From contig NW_004450464.1 in the NCBI RefSeq assembly GCF_000321225.1, positions 758,205-822,204 on the forward strand: DNA of 64,000 bases. Reading direction: 5' to 3'. The notes under the pieces were generated by a model, which was not told where the DNA came from, made no database searches, and saw only the letters and a list, made by a program, of their open reading frames with translations. This document shows positions 1-11,664 of the stretch, piece after piece. The stretch is from Odobenus rosmarus divergens (lineage: Eukaryota; Chordata; Mammalia; Carnivora; Odobenidae). The first letter of the stretch is position 1; every line of letters starts with the position of its first letter. Position numbers and translations under genes: made by a program.

Positions 1-3000
1 CTTACTGTCTCACAAAAACATTCTGTGATGCAGACCAGTGGACCTCAATGACAGAATTTCCAAGAAAGAGGAGCTTTAAAAACTTAAGGTTGAGATAGCT
101 CCTCATATCTAAAAGCTTCCGGGAGATGATAATCATTTAATTGTCCAGTTGAAAATCACTGATACAAACCTTTCTGTGATTTGCAGGTTCAAAAATTTTA
201 AATGATATTAAAATGGTTCTGCATTTATTGCCATTTTATTGCACTCTTTATATATTACAAAAATACCAGGTAAAGATTCTTCTCATTTGAAGTCATCTGC
301 TATCATCATTCCTTTAAAAAATAATAATAATAATAACAAAATAAAAATAGGCCCATCAACATTGCCTATTTCAACATTATTTCAAATAAAATTTCTCCCA
401 AATGTAACAATAGAGTTAGAAATTCAAAAGTCACAGTGTGTAGGAAACAGAACGCCACAGCGACCACTGGTGCATGTTTGCTCAGACTCCGAGATCTCTG
501 AGAAAACTTGAGATTGCAGGGTTAAAAATAACCCGAAAGGATCAGAGTGAAATGCCCTTGGAACGTGTGTGGTCAGTTCTAAAGTACACAGCAGAAGATG
601 TCTTGTAGATGATAGGAAGCCAGCTGTAAACAGCGTACTGGGCACTCCCCTCTGTTCCTTTATTCTGTTTTAAAGATTCTTACGTGCTTGACTAATCCTG
701 TATACATGGAGCAATGTGCCTTACTAAGCCCCTGCTGTAGAAGGTATAGAAGAGTATGGAAAATAAACCTTGGCACCTCGGGCTGTTTGCTCGGGGTCCC
801 CTGTGCCTCGCTATAATGTCGTCTCTTTTTCTCAGTTCCTTCGCTGCCCCAGGTCCGCAACTCTCTGAGGTCGACAACAGTGGAAGTTTTAATCATCTAA
901 ACCAAGGGATCTAAAGTTGACTGGTAAATCTTTCCATGATAGCCTATAAAATGTACTAATCACAAGCAACTGGGTCATTGGACATTCAATAAATAACAAT
1001 TGATGAAGTTGAAAGTATGTTGCTCTAAGTTGACTCTCTAGTTTTAAATAACCACTTTCAAAACTACACCTTAAAAATGTCATGAACATTAAAGAATATT
1101 TATGAGTGACAGGTCTCTTCATCCCTTCCAAAGAAGTGATTTAGTCCTGGCAGATAATACTAGGTCTCCAATATTCAGGTTTTCATTTCTGAAGTCCAAC
1201 ATAAGAATAGGAAAACACCCTAACTACGCATTACTACTACCAACCAGAAAACTAAGTTAATATTTAAATAATAAAAATTGATTGTATCTATAGTGGAAAA
1301 GATTAAAAGAAAAAAATTAAAATCAAGAAACATGTCTTAGTGAAATGGTTTAAATAAAGGAATACAGTTGGAAACACTGAAACCGCAGACATAGACAAAT
1401 AGAAAGTGCTTTGGGAGGATGGCAGCAAAAGCTGGTGATAGTCAGCATTCTTACTCTGGTATCTAAATTAAGGACTACGACTCATGAATATTAATCAGAA
1501 AAGTGGGTTTTGGTTACAGTATAAGAAAAAATTTCATGATTTTAGCTTTGATAAAACACTCAGACAATTTTTAAAATTGAGTTATGGAATATCTTTATTA
1601 AAAGATACATTTTTAGGATACATTTAAGAATGATTAAATGAAATAATCTGGTCAGATTGTCATGAATCTAAGTAGAGCCTCCAACTTCAGACTTCCGATT
1701 TCCTGGGTCCTCTTCTGCCCTAGAATAGCCCATTAGTAGGGCTTCTCTTAAGTCAAGTAAGGTCTCCATTTTTTTTAACTCTACTAGTAAATTAATGTGT
1801 TTTTTTAAGTACCAAAGTTTTTTTAAGTACCAAAACAAAATCTTGTTTCTGAAATCCCTAAGAATATTAACAAGTGATTTTACAAGATATATTATATGTC
1901 TATCCTACTACTCAATTGTACAGTTATCACAATGATTACATTAGAAAATAACCAGCCTAATATTTTATAAGGGGGAAAAAGGAAATAAATACTAAATGCC
2001 TATGAATCAATAATAAAATCCTTTATTTTCTCTTTTATTACACAACGATTTCTAAATTAAATTGTATTCTTATTGATCTCTGTGCTTCTAGATGATGAAT
2101 CATTTTTAGAGTAATGTGGTTTCTCTCCTCCCTTGAAATTCAACTCCTGGACCTGTCAAGCCTTTTTTTTTTTTTAACATTCCAATATAGACTATGAAGG
2201 AATTGTTTCCTCCACATTGACACTGACTATACAAAATAAGCAGTGGTCCCTACACTTCCAAGTTTAAAAAGAAAGCACATGGATGAAGCATCTAACATAC
2301 AGTAACAATAGTACTTAGGTCAAAAGATTTAAGAATCTGGAGAATTTAAGTATCTAGCCATCATTCAGAAGAGACTTGAAACATATATGAAAATGAAAGA
2401 GCTATTAGGGAAAATTGGAATCGTTAGGAAACAAACCTATAGCAATTGTCAGTACAGAGAATGGAAGGAATTACATAGAAACTAGTTTGAAAACTATAAT
2501 TCTTGGTAGTTAGGCAACAGCATTTCCTAGGGTTAAGACATAGACTACTAACAAGAATAAAAAGCAGAACCCTAAATGTTCAATGTTGTCTGTGGGTTTA
2601 AGATACCAATTTTAATAACTGCTCTACTGAATAAACAATTTCTGTATTGTATCAGAAGATTTTAATAAAATAACATAGTGTTATGACATCTGATTATGTT
2701 GCCAACATTTTTTTTATTTGAAAAGAAAAGATTGTTTAATTAAATGTCTTTCTAGAGAACTGACTGCTGAAATCTCAGAAAAATTTCATACTGGAACACC
2801 ACACACCATGTTTCATATTAAGATGCTCTAGGACACCGACACATACACACACACCACAGAAAATTAGAGCTTATACCATGTTATTTGTGGTTTGGTAACA
2901 CCCCTTTCCTGTTCCTCCAGTGCTGTGCTTTCATGTTTATAACTGTACAAATAACTGAAACATTCTGTTTCCCACTCTGTGTCCACTTGAAAAGGCATCT

Positions 3001-3190
3001 TTCACGGGCATCTTTCAAAATTCAGCTGAATTGATTCCTCCTCTATAAAGCAAAACATAACCCCTTCACCACCATGGGCAGGATCATGGCCATTTTCCAA
3101 CATCTTTTCGTAATTTCCTATACTCCTGTGGCATTTCTGGTAGGGTACTGAAATTTGTTATAGGAGAAGCCATGTAGAGAAAATTGTGAA
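1..3190. other. AT-rich DNA, no gene recognised
   Basis: About 3.2 kb in which I recognise no gene and no interspersed repeat. Open frames are short and have no recognisable domain. It holds a short (AAT)n run at 318-337, a T-run near 2161-2176 and a tandem duplication of about 17 bases near 1800-1835. It could be unique sequence or repeats too old to recognise by eye. Confidence 0.5.
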
Positions 3191-3194
3191 AATG

Positions 3195-3400
3195 GTTATC
3201 AGTTTGAATTCCAGAGATATGACTTACACATTTATTAGCTGTGTTGCTTTAATCAAATTGTTTAACTCTTCCAAGCTTCAGTTTCGTCTTTAAAGTGGAG
3301 CTAAGTATGCTTACCTTATAGTTTACAGTAAAGTTTCAGTGAGTTCATACCTGTAAAGCCCAATGCACAGCTGTACTGTATAAACAAGAAAGAGTAGTTA
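3195..3400 (+). repeat. MIR SINE (ancient)
   Basis: Degenerate match to the MIR core in the forward direction: a segment like TTAGCTGTGTTGCTTTAATC, then a 'TTTAACTCTTCCAAGCTTCAGTTTC' type stretch broken by substitutions, then a region like the MIR tail (CTTACCTTATAG, TACCTGTAAAGCCCAATGCAC). MIR is a tRNA-derived SINE shared by all mammals, so heavy divergence is expected. Confidence 0.65.
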
Positions 3401-5080
3401 CTATGATGATTTAGGAGGATAAAGATGAGGATGATGATGTATCCTCAGTAGACGGCGAGATCTCTGAAAGACTTGAAGGAAACCTTGGTGATTGTGTTAT
3501 CTCCAGGGCCCAGGACCTACTACATTGAAGATTATTAACAAATCTTTGTTGAATTAAAAAAATACAAATCAACTCTAGGTTGATCATGGGATGATGTGTA
3601 GCAAATAAGAAAAAATAAAACAGGGTAAATAACTAAAGACTGCATAGAGGGTAAACTTAGATTTTTGTCCAGCAGTGAGTAGGTAAACACTGACATATTT
3701 AAAACAAGAAATCGACATAATAAATATTACTATTTTAAAAATAGCAGTCTAGAAAACAAATTAAACATACTTTAATTCTATGTATATATGGAAATATCAG
3801 CTTTAGCCACAAGTTCTCATTTCTATTGTAGACTTTAGAAAAAGAATTAAATTTTAAATTTTATTTTTAAATGACATTTTTGTTTTTTTCTATTTATTAA
3901 ATATTGTTAAATGTAGGATTTGCATCTTTTTCCTTTGTAATTTATTCTCCGCTGTCTATATATTTTTTGTGAGGGTGAAAGAGTAAGAGAATGTATGTGA
4001 GGTTGAAAGTTCATTAAAATGCTTGTAACCAAGTGTTAAAAGCTAAGTAATTACAGAAAAGTAATGTAGAATTATAATAATTTTCTAGTTGTTATTCAGA
4101 GGAGAAGAAAACTTGACAAGAATAGAAAGGTCCCTTGGTAGATAAGTGGGGCATTAAAAAACACTTCATTCACATTTCTGCGTTAGGAGATAAGAGTTAT
4201 TAACTTTCACACTTTTTGATTCACTTAATACCTGAAGAACTATCCTTGAGCCTCAAAGGCTATTTGCTTTTCTTTGTAATGTACACATGTGTCAATCGTT
4301 AAAGACTTAGAAAATTTGAACAACAAATCCTCTAAAGCAAATGGCAAAGTATTATTAAGTGTGTATCTGTTTGCTAACATGTATTTAATCTTTCTCATTA
4401 CCATTATTCCTGCAATAAAAGCAAAATGTCAACCGTGAGTTAGGCTTTAAGTAATTTTTTTAAATAGAAAAGCTAGTGATTATTACAGATAAAATACCAC
4501 TTTTATTAAGACATTGAGCATGAAATATTGAATTACTATCTGTGGCGGTTGGATGATATCACTTTGTCCAATTAATATTTTAATTAATCATGACATCAAA
4601 TAAATTTAGCCTCTAAGCAGGTCTTTTGTTGAAGTACATTTCAATGAATCTTAGTAATATAGCTTTCTTTGAAAAATAGGTAGCTAAGACCAAGAAAATA
4701 TGTCCCTACCTAACAATACTGTGACCAATAATTAAAATTATAATTTCTTAGGACCTCTGAGGTGGCTCCACCAGCTATGTAGAAATTAAAATAACAGTTT
4801 GCTCTCTGGGAGTCAATGGAAAGAGGAAGATGGATCAAGGGTGAAGGAATAGATTCTACATATTTAACAATATAAACATTGTGTCAGTCAGGGGAGTGCT
4901 TGTTAGCCATGGAAGCTGGCGGAAATAGTCACCAAGGCAAATGTTATGAATGCCCATGTTCCCACTATAGGAGAAGGAAGCTTGAAGTGTCCTAGATCCA
5001 GTGATAGAGGTGAATGTAAGTGATTGTAGCCAACGGGTTTTAAATATTCTGATCCCCAAAATGAAAATGAAAACTGTTGA
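3401..5080. other. AT-rich DNA, no gene recognised
   Basis: I see no gene or clear repeat here. Short low-complexity patches occur, such as a GATGATGATG run near 3430. Reverse-strand open frames at 4856-5229 have no recognisable domain. Confidence 0.45.
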
Positions 5081-5084
5081 ATTG

Positions 5085-6092
5085 AACACCTCAAAACTGA
5101 TAACTTTTGCTCTTCAGAAGTTAACGTTAAGAACCTGAAGACAAGCCACAGACTAGGAGAAAATATGTACAAAACATACGTCTGATAAAGGATGTTATCC
5201 AGAATATATGAAGAATTCCTACAACTCAATTATAAGACAACCTGATTTAGACAATGTCAAAAGACCTGAATAGACATTTCACCAAAGAAGATATATAAAT
5301 GGAAATACACACATGAAATGATATTTAACATTAATAATTAGGAAAATGCAAATAAAAATACAAAGAGATACCACTACACACACACCCTGTAATGGTTAAA
5401 ATCAAAAAGACTGACAATACCCAATGTTGGCAAAGGTATGGAAAAACTGTAACCCTCATGCATTGCTGATAAGAAGAATGCACAAGAGTATAATCACTTT
5501 GGAAAACAGTTTAGTGGCCTGTTAAAAAGTTAAACATACACTTACCATATGGCCTATAAGAAATGAAAATATTTGCACAAAAATATACACAAGTGTTCAT
5601 AGCATCTTTATTCATAATGGGCAAAATATAGTAGCAACAAAAATATACATGAACTGCTCAATGAGTAAACAAATGATAGTCATCCATACTTTGGAATAGT
5701 ACTCAGAAATAAAAAGGAAAATGTCCTGATACATTCAACAGTATGGAAGAATCTAAAAAAATATGCTAAATTAAAGATGACATAAGTATATGTATACACA
5801 CACACACATACACATATATACACACATATATAGTATCATTTATAAGAGACTTTTAGAAAATGTAAAAACTGTAGAAATATAAATCAAATCAGTGATTGCC
5901 AGGGGTGAGGGACAGGAGTCAGGACTGGAAAATGGGCAGGAAGAAATTTGGGGGGAATGACAGAAATGTTCTAAAACTAGATTGTAGTGGGGTTGCACAA
6001 CTGTATAAATTTAGTAAAAGTCATCAAACCGTACATTTAAAATGGGAAAATTTGGGGGCTATAAATTATCTCAAAGCTGTTAAAGAATATTA
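5085..6092 (+). mobile_element. Old LINE-1 3' end (L1M-type)
   Basis: Forward-strand remnant of the end of L1 ORF2 and its 3' UTR. Recognisable pieces include AGACAAGCCACAGACTAGGA near 5141, a region resembling 'accaaagaagatatataaat' at 5282, the GGCAAAGGTATGGAAAAACTG area near 5430, and the late ORF2 region around 5690-5740. It is broken by many stops and frameshifts and carries a CA/TA microsatellite at about 5785-5832. The 5' limit is approximate. It is dead and much older than the carnivore L1s elsewhere in the window. Confidence 0.75.
5785..5832. repeat. CA/TA microsatellite
   Basis: Mixed ATACACACACACACATACAC-type dinucleotide tract followed by TATATACACACATATATA, inside the old L1 3' UTR. 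Confidence 0.8.
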
Positions 6093-6954
6093 GTATGACA
6101 TGAAAGCCAAGGAAATCTCTGTTTTAGTTTTATGAAAGAAATAAACATTGTATAGAAACTCACAGGGCATAAAATAATTTTAGAAAATGAGGAAATTTGA
6201 GTGACAATGTGTGAGATATCAAATTAAAAATCAATCAATAGTTGGATGCTTCCTAATTCTATCCTCCAACTGGTTCATTTTTTTTTAACTATGAGACAAC
6301 ACTGAATTAGTTGAAATAATGTATGCTTAATTAATTAATTAATCCTAAATGTAAAACCAAGAATTAAATAGATTCCGGAGGTATCTGGAAGGAAGTTTTA
6401 GATAATATGGCAACAATTTAACAGAAATTGCCACCTGAAGGAAACATATGTTAAGAATCACTTACTGCAGCTCTGAATCATGTTTTAACCATCAATCACA
6501 AGTTAAATATATAAATTAAAGCCCAGTTTAACTCGAAGTGGCTGAAGCCAGCTGTGATAATTCATGATAATTCATACTAAAGAGATGTAGACAGTAGAGT
6601 ACAAATGCCCTCCCAGTAGATAATCTACCAATGAAAATTCTAACTAACTGGAAGATTGATGCATTCATTTCTCAACTTGATTCATACTTTCACAGGATTC
6701 TACTACTTCACAAAACTATCAACACCATTTACTGGGATCCAGAAATCCATATATAAACCAGTTTCCTGGGAGACAATTCTCCAGAGATATCTCAGGTTTC
6801 TACACATCCTGCAGGAAGATCGCTACTGTCTTTTGGTCACAAACTATCCTCTGAAATATGTTCGGTTAGTGAATAGCCTTGCAAGATATAGTGTCTCTCT
6901 GCAGCGAAGAAAAGGCGGGTTTGCTTCCTGCCCATAAGAACAGATTCAAGTCCC

Positions 6955-7131
6955 AGGGCGCCTGGGTGGTCCAGCTGGTTAAGGGACGGACTCCTGAGTT
7001 CCATTTAGGTCATGATCTCAGGGTGGTGAGATCGAGCACCACATCGAGCTCCATGCTGGAATGTTCTTAAATTCTCTCTCCACCCCTCCTCCCCCACCCC
7101 CCACCCATGCTTGTGCTTGTGCTCTCTAAAT

Positions 7132-7162
<31 letters not shown>

Positions 7163-7172
7163 TTTTAAAAAA
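6955..7172 (+). mobile_element. CAN-SINE (SINEC)
   Basis: Full-length tRNA-Lys-derived carnivore SINE starting GGGCGCCTGGGTGGTCCAGC, with a C/T-rich middle and a (TTTA)n then A-rich tail. It is flanked by a diverged target-site duplication: AGAACAGATTCAAGTCCC at about 6937-6954 and AGAATAGATTCAAGTTCC at about 7173-7190. The several mismatches to other copies suggest an older insertion. Confidence 0.93.
7130..7166. repeat. (TTTA)n microsatellite in SINE tail
   Basis: About nine TTTA units within the SINE 3' tail. This is the usual route by which SINE tails seed microsatellites. Confidence 0.85.
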
Positions 7173-7698
7173 AGAATAGATTCAAGTTCCAAACTCAGGG
7201 GTCCTCTCCTGTAACATGACCCAGTATGTGTGCATATAATACCTGGCCTTCTCTGTGTCACCCTGTAGGATCAGGAAGACTTCGGAGTAAACTTGGACAC
7301 GTGGAGAATGGTAGTAAACAGTGATACTTGCACTACTGCTCTGCTGGGAATAATAAAGTGTTTTGTCTCTGTCACAGGAGTCTTGTGGCTTCTGCCAGCA
7401 TCCATGACACTACAGCAGTTTACCTTACTAGCCTGCAAGTAAGCTGAAATCTCAAACTCTTCACAGTTCTTAACACAGTTCCTCTTAAAAACTTCCCTAT
7501 TTGGTTGTCAGCTCTATTCCAAAGCAGAAAAGCCCAAATGCATTTGGGAAATAGCATGAACTGTGCAATACTATATAACTCAGTCATTTTAACAGAAACA
7601 GGACCTAGAGAATTTATACTCGATAATTTTTACTTGCTCTACCATTTTGGTATTATTTCCTAAAATAGATGTTTTGCATAGAAAATACTGGTTAATAA

Positions 7699-7909
7699 GG
7701 GGCGCCTGCATGGCTCAGTCAGTTAAGCAATGGACTCTTGATTTCAACTGAGGTCATAATCTCAGCATTGTGAGATCAAGCCCCACATGGGACTCCCTGC
7801 TGAGCATGGATCCTGCTTAAGATTCTCTCTCTCCCTCTCCCTCTGCCTCCCCCCAACCCTGCTCACATGCACTCATGCTCTCTCTCTCTCTCAAAACAAA
7901 ACAAATTCA
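7699..7909 (+). mobile_element. CAN-SINE, older copy, host of a nested SINE
   Basis: Begins GGGGCGCCTGCATGGCTCAG and runs through a CT-rich region to an AAAACAAAACAAA tail. The matching flank duplication (GTTAATAA) lies at 7691-7698 and again at about 8123-8130, beyond the second SINE. The second SINE therefore went into this copy's tail. Confidence 0.9.
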
Positions 7910-7910
7910 G

Positions 7911-8104
7911 GGGCACCTGGGTGGCTCAGTTGGTTAAGCGACTGCCTTCGGCTCAGGTCATGATCCTGGAGTCCCGGGATCGAGTCCCGCATCGGGCTCC
8001 CTGCTCAGCAGGGAGTCTGCTTCTCCCTCTGACCCTTCCCCCTCTCGTGCTCTCTATCTCTCATTCTCTCTCTCTCAAATAAATAAATAAAATCTTTAAA
8101 AAAC
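7911..8104 (+). mobile_element. CAN-SINE, younger, inserted in the tail of the previous SINE
   Basis: Nearly consensus SINE (GGGCACCTGGGTGGCTCAGT head, CTCAAATAAATAAATAAAAT tail region). The duplicated target AAAACAAAACAAATTCAG occurs at 7893-7910 and about 8105-8122, and it comes from the A-rich tail of the first SINE. Confidence 0.93.
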
Positions 8105-8936
8105 AAAACAAAACAAATTCAGTTAATAAAATGTTGTATACAGTTAATATAAAACATTAAAGACAAAAATACACAAAGAATATCAGTGAGATTATACATT
8201 TACTCCAAATGTTATAATTTTTTAAACTACTAGATTAATTTTTAACTGCATAATTTGAAAAGTAAACGTGCATTTTTCCACAGATCAAGACTACACATTC
8301 CAGACTAAAATCTAAGAAAAAGCCAACGTTCATTTAATGTTCATCATAGAAACTCAAAGCTATGCCAACTACAAATGTTGGAGATAATGCAACACAATTT
8401 ATCGTTCGCCAATTTAAATAAACATTATTTTGATAAGCTGAAAGTCTTACAGAGTAGTCTTAAGAAAAGGTGTCAATGCAGGTAAAGCCTATTCATTTGA
8501 AGATTGCTGGTTCTGGGACTTGCCTGTGACATGTACTTAGCAAAGCGGTCATTATTAAATCCAGTTTCTGGGTTGAATCAATAGTCATTGATAAGATGCC
8601 ATCAAACGAACATGTATCATTTTGTGCAGCTTTATAGTGCCACTTGTGATAATGGAGCAGTGTTCTTAACCATTTTGGAGGAAAAACTAAGTGTATTGTT
8701 GTTCCTATAATTACAGGAATAGCAATTATTAAAATGTATTTCTAGGAGACGAAACCTATTTTTTTTCCTTTGACACCTCAGTGTCAACACAGCTATTTGG
8801 AGAAAATAAATGTTGACTTTAGAACATCAGAGCTTGGAAATAGTTAATCTCTCTCACGTTCCATAGTCTCTCATGGTTCGTCTCCCCCTCCAGTTTCACC
8901 CCCTTCATTTTTTCCTTCCTGCTATCTTCTTCTTCT

Positions 8937-9612
8937 TTTTTTTTTTTTTTAACATATATTGCATTATTTGTTTCAGAGGTACAGGTCTGTGATTCAACAG
9001 TCTTACACAATTCACAGTGCTCACCATAGCACGTACCCTCCCCAATGTCTATCACCCAGCCACCCCCTCCCTCCCACCCCCCACCATTTCAGCAACCCTC
9101 AGTTTGTTTCCTGAGATTAAGAATTCCTCATATCAGTGAGGTCATATGATACATGTCTTTCTCTGATTGACTTATTTCACTCAGCATAATACCCTCCAGT
9201 TCCATCCACGTCGTTGCAAATGGCAAGATTTCATTCCTTTTGATGGCTGCATAATATTCCATTGTATATATATACCACATCTTCTTTATCCATTCATCTG
9301 TCAATGGACATCTTGGCTCTTTCCATAGTTTAGCTATTGTGGACATTGCTGGTATAAACATCAGGGTGCACGTACCCCTTTGGATCCCTACATTTGTATC
9401 TTTGGAGTAAATACCCAGTAGTGCAATTGCTGGGTCCTAGGGTAGCTCTATTTTCAACATTTTGAGGAACCTCCATACTGTTTTCCAGAGTGGCTGCACC
9501 AGCTTGCATTCCCACCAACAGTGTAGGAGGGTTCCCCTTTCTCCACATCCCCGTCAACATCTGTCATTTCCTGACTTGTTAATTTTAGCCATTCTGACTG
9601 GTGTGAGGTGAG
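8937..9612 (-). mobile_element. Carnivore LINE-1 3' end, reverse strand
   Basis: Read on the reverse strand this is the end of L1 ORF2 followed by the 3' UTR and an A-tail (the T-run at about 8937-8951). The ORF2 C-terminus is legible: residues near the end read WMELEGIMLSEISQSEKDMY (about 9141-9200). A second frame upstream (9330-9560) covers the preceding ORF2 segment, so there is at least one frameshift. The 3' UTR contains the typical GGAAACAAACTGAGGGTTGC and ACAGACCTGTACCTCTGAAA stretches. It is 5'-truncated and cannot encode a working reverse transcriptase. Confidence 0.92.
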
Positions 9613-9814
9613 AAACAAACTGAGGGTTCTAGAGGGGAGGGGTTGGGGGATGGGTTAGCCTGGTGATGGGTATTAAAGAGGGCACATACTGAATGGAGCA
9701 CTGGGTGTTATACATAAACAATGAATCATGGAACACTACATCAAAAACTAATGATGTAATGTATGGTGATTAACATAACATAATAAAAAAATTTTTAAAT
9801 AAATAAATAAATAA
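9607..9814 (+). mobile_element. Carnivore LINE-1 3' end, forward strand
   Basis: About 200 bases of L1 3' UTR starting GAGAAACAAACTGAGGGTTC and ending AACATAACATAATAAAAAAA plus a TAAA-rich tail. The terminal part (CACTGGGTGTTATACATAAA, then ATGAATCATGGAACACTACA) differs from the terminal part of the neighbouring reverse-strand L1, so it is a different L1 subfamily. It abuts that element with no spacer. Confidence 0.9.
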
Positions 9815-9888
9815 GCAAGGGTTTTTTCCTTCACAACTTAATTTCAAGGACTCTCATTTGGAGCATTTTGAAGAATTCTCTCATGAAT

Positions 9889-9918
9889 TACACACACACA
9901 CAGACACACATACACACT
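9889..9918. repeat. (CA)n microsatellite
   Basis: Short interrupted ACACACACACACAGACACAC-type tract. Confidence 0.8.
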
Positions 9919-10900
9919 GATGGAAAGGTGCTTGCTCATTCATAGAGCTAGATTTACTAGCTCAATGTACTAATAATCAAAAACACACATTATATGCACA
10001 AACACAGCCAAAAGTTAGCAAGCTTCACATTTACTATATGTGTAACCAATACCTTTCTCTTTAAGTTCTGTAATAAACACAAAAGTACTATAGGATGAAA
10101 CAAGAATTGAGACAATTATGAAAGTCTTAATTACATAATAATATCGTGCTTTATTTTCCCTACTACATCTGTATTTTAGATATAACTCAGTATTCCATGT
10201 TATGTATTTTATTATTTTTTCCTTCTCATCTATGAATTTATATGCTAAAATGCAGTGATGTAAAAATAAAATATAAAATTTTCTAAATAGTTTAAAATTT
10301 TGTATGTTTTTTTGGGTCCTGGAAACTTTTTTTTTTATAACAGAAAACATATCCAAAGAAATTTAAACTTGGTCAATACATGACTCCTTTCATGTATAAA
10401 TACGTGACTATACACGTAGGCATATACACAACTGTGAGGTTCAATATACTAAATCAATTGAGGAAGTAAAACTAGAAAATGTTATCCTGAGCTTTATTAC
10501 AGTAAGTTCAAGACAAATTATGCTAAAGACCCACACATTATGTTAATCCTTTTCTCCCCACATTATTTTTGACGCACAGACCCTTGATCTGACTCCTTTG
10601 TAGTTTAGGAGACTTACTGGTCTTCTTTATCCCATTTGTCCAAATTCACTAAAAAGCAAAATGAAGCTGAATTTAATACTGAGGTGATGTAAAAGCAATT
10701 GATAAATCAACTATGAAAAGCAAAGTTTTCCTCAGTCTCAAAGTATTGAATTTGACAATTAGTAGACTGGATTTATTCGAGAATTACAGTTTTCTGTTTT
10801 TTGATGAAAGTCTTCACAGCCAACCCTAGCTAGTGGAGAAAAAGCTAATAATTAATTGCAAATGGAAGCATTAAATGTAAGCATGACATTACTTTTAAGA
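9919..10900. other. AT-rich DNA, no gene recognised
   Basis: Nothing recognised. A 113-codon reverse open frame at 10015-10356 is AT-driven, has no recognisable domain, and I do not regard it as a gene. Confidence 0.45.
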
Positions 10901-11028
10901 AGGCGATATGGTATAATAGTGACATATTTGGTATGGAGCTTTGTTGTCGAGAAACATAAGCGGATCTGAACCCCAACTCTGGCACTTAATATCTACATGA
11001 GTTGGAAGTTACTTCTCTGAGCTTTGGG
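10901..11028 (+). repeat. MIR SINE (ancient), partial
   Basis: Shows the MIR order: a GGTATAATAGTGACAT-type start, GAACCCCAACTCTGGCACTT in the tRNA-like box B region, then AGTTACTTCTCTGAGCTTTG. The 3' half is missing. Confidence 0.65.
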
Positions 11029-11449
11029 GGCAAAAAAAGAAACTTTAAAGTCAAAACTGCGTATTTTCCCTTTTTGCCGTTAGGAAGTTGTCAGGCTGGG
11101 CATAGGAGGCATCATTCATAGTAAAGGGAAAATAAATCTCTAAACTGCTCCGTTCAACCTCCCTGGGGCTGAGAGGGAATGGGATAAAGCCCTTGACAAT
11201 TTTGGCCAGTTCTCTGGTGCCCCTGGGTGACACCAACAGTAGATGATTATGTCTTCAACAAAAACACCAATACATTTGGGAAGAGGTAAGTGTTAGTCCA
11301 GATTCTCCTTAGAGGTTGACGCTAAATTATTCAAGCTGATAATATCGGGACATTTAATTTCATAGGAAAGCCCCACTGGAAGGTACCTGAAAGAGAGAGA
11401 AACGAGAGAGTTAAAGGATGGAGGAGGCAGCAGGTCGGGAAGATCAAAT

Positions 11450-11646
11450 TTTTTTTAAAGATTTTATTTATTTATTTGACAGATAGAGACACAGTGAGAG
11501 ATGGAACACAAGCAGGGGGAGTGGGAGAAGGAGAAGCAGCCTTCCCGGCAAGCAGGGAGCCCAACGCAGGGCTCAATCCCAGGACCCCGGGATCATGCCC
11601 TGAGCTGAAGGCAGGAGCTTCACCGACTGAGCCACTCAGGCGCACC
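11450..11646 (-). mobile_element. CAN-SINE, reverse strand
   Basis: Reverse-strand SINE: T-rich tail TTTTTTAAAGATTTTATTTA, GA-rich middle and tRNA-like head ending near CACTCAGGCGCACC. The target duplication GGGAAGATCAA(A)TTTTT is at about 11437-11449 and 11647-11662. Confidence 0.95.
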
Positions 11647-11664
11647 GGGAAGATCAATTTTTGA

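Larger units (their letters stand above)
6657..7420 (+). mobile_element. Possible LTR-like element split by a SINE
   Basis: The stretch either side of the SINE at 6955-7172 may be a solitary LTR. Near the right end there is AATAATAAAGTG at about 7350, followed by a GT-rich stretch and GGAGTCTTGTGGCTTCTGCC at 7378-7397, the layout expected of a polyadenylation signal and U5 region. I did not find matching flanking duplications and cannot name a family. It may instead be unique DNA. Confidence 0.3.

Noticed and set aside
6656..6937. 93-codon forward frame before the SINE
   Set aside because: No domain recognised. The region may be an LTR, and the stop lies just before the SINE.
9128..9560. Reverse frames with reverse-transcriptase-like C-terminal text as an active LINE-1
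   Set aside because: The L1 is truncated to its last few hundred bases and frameshifted, so it cannot be active.
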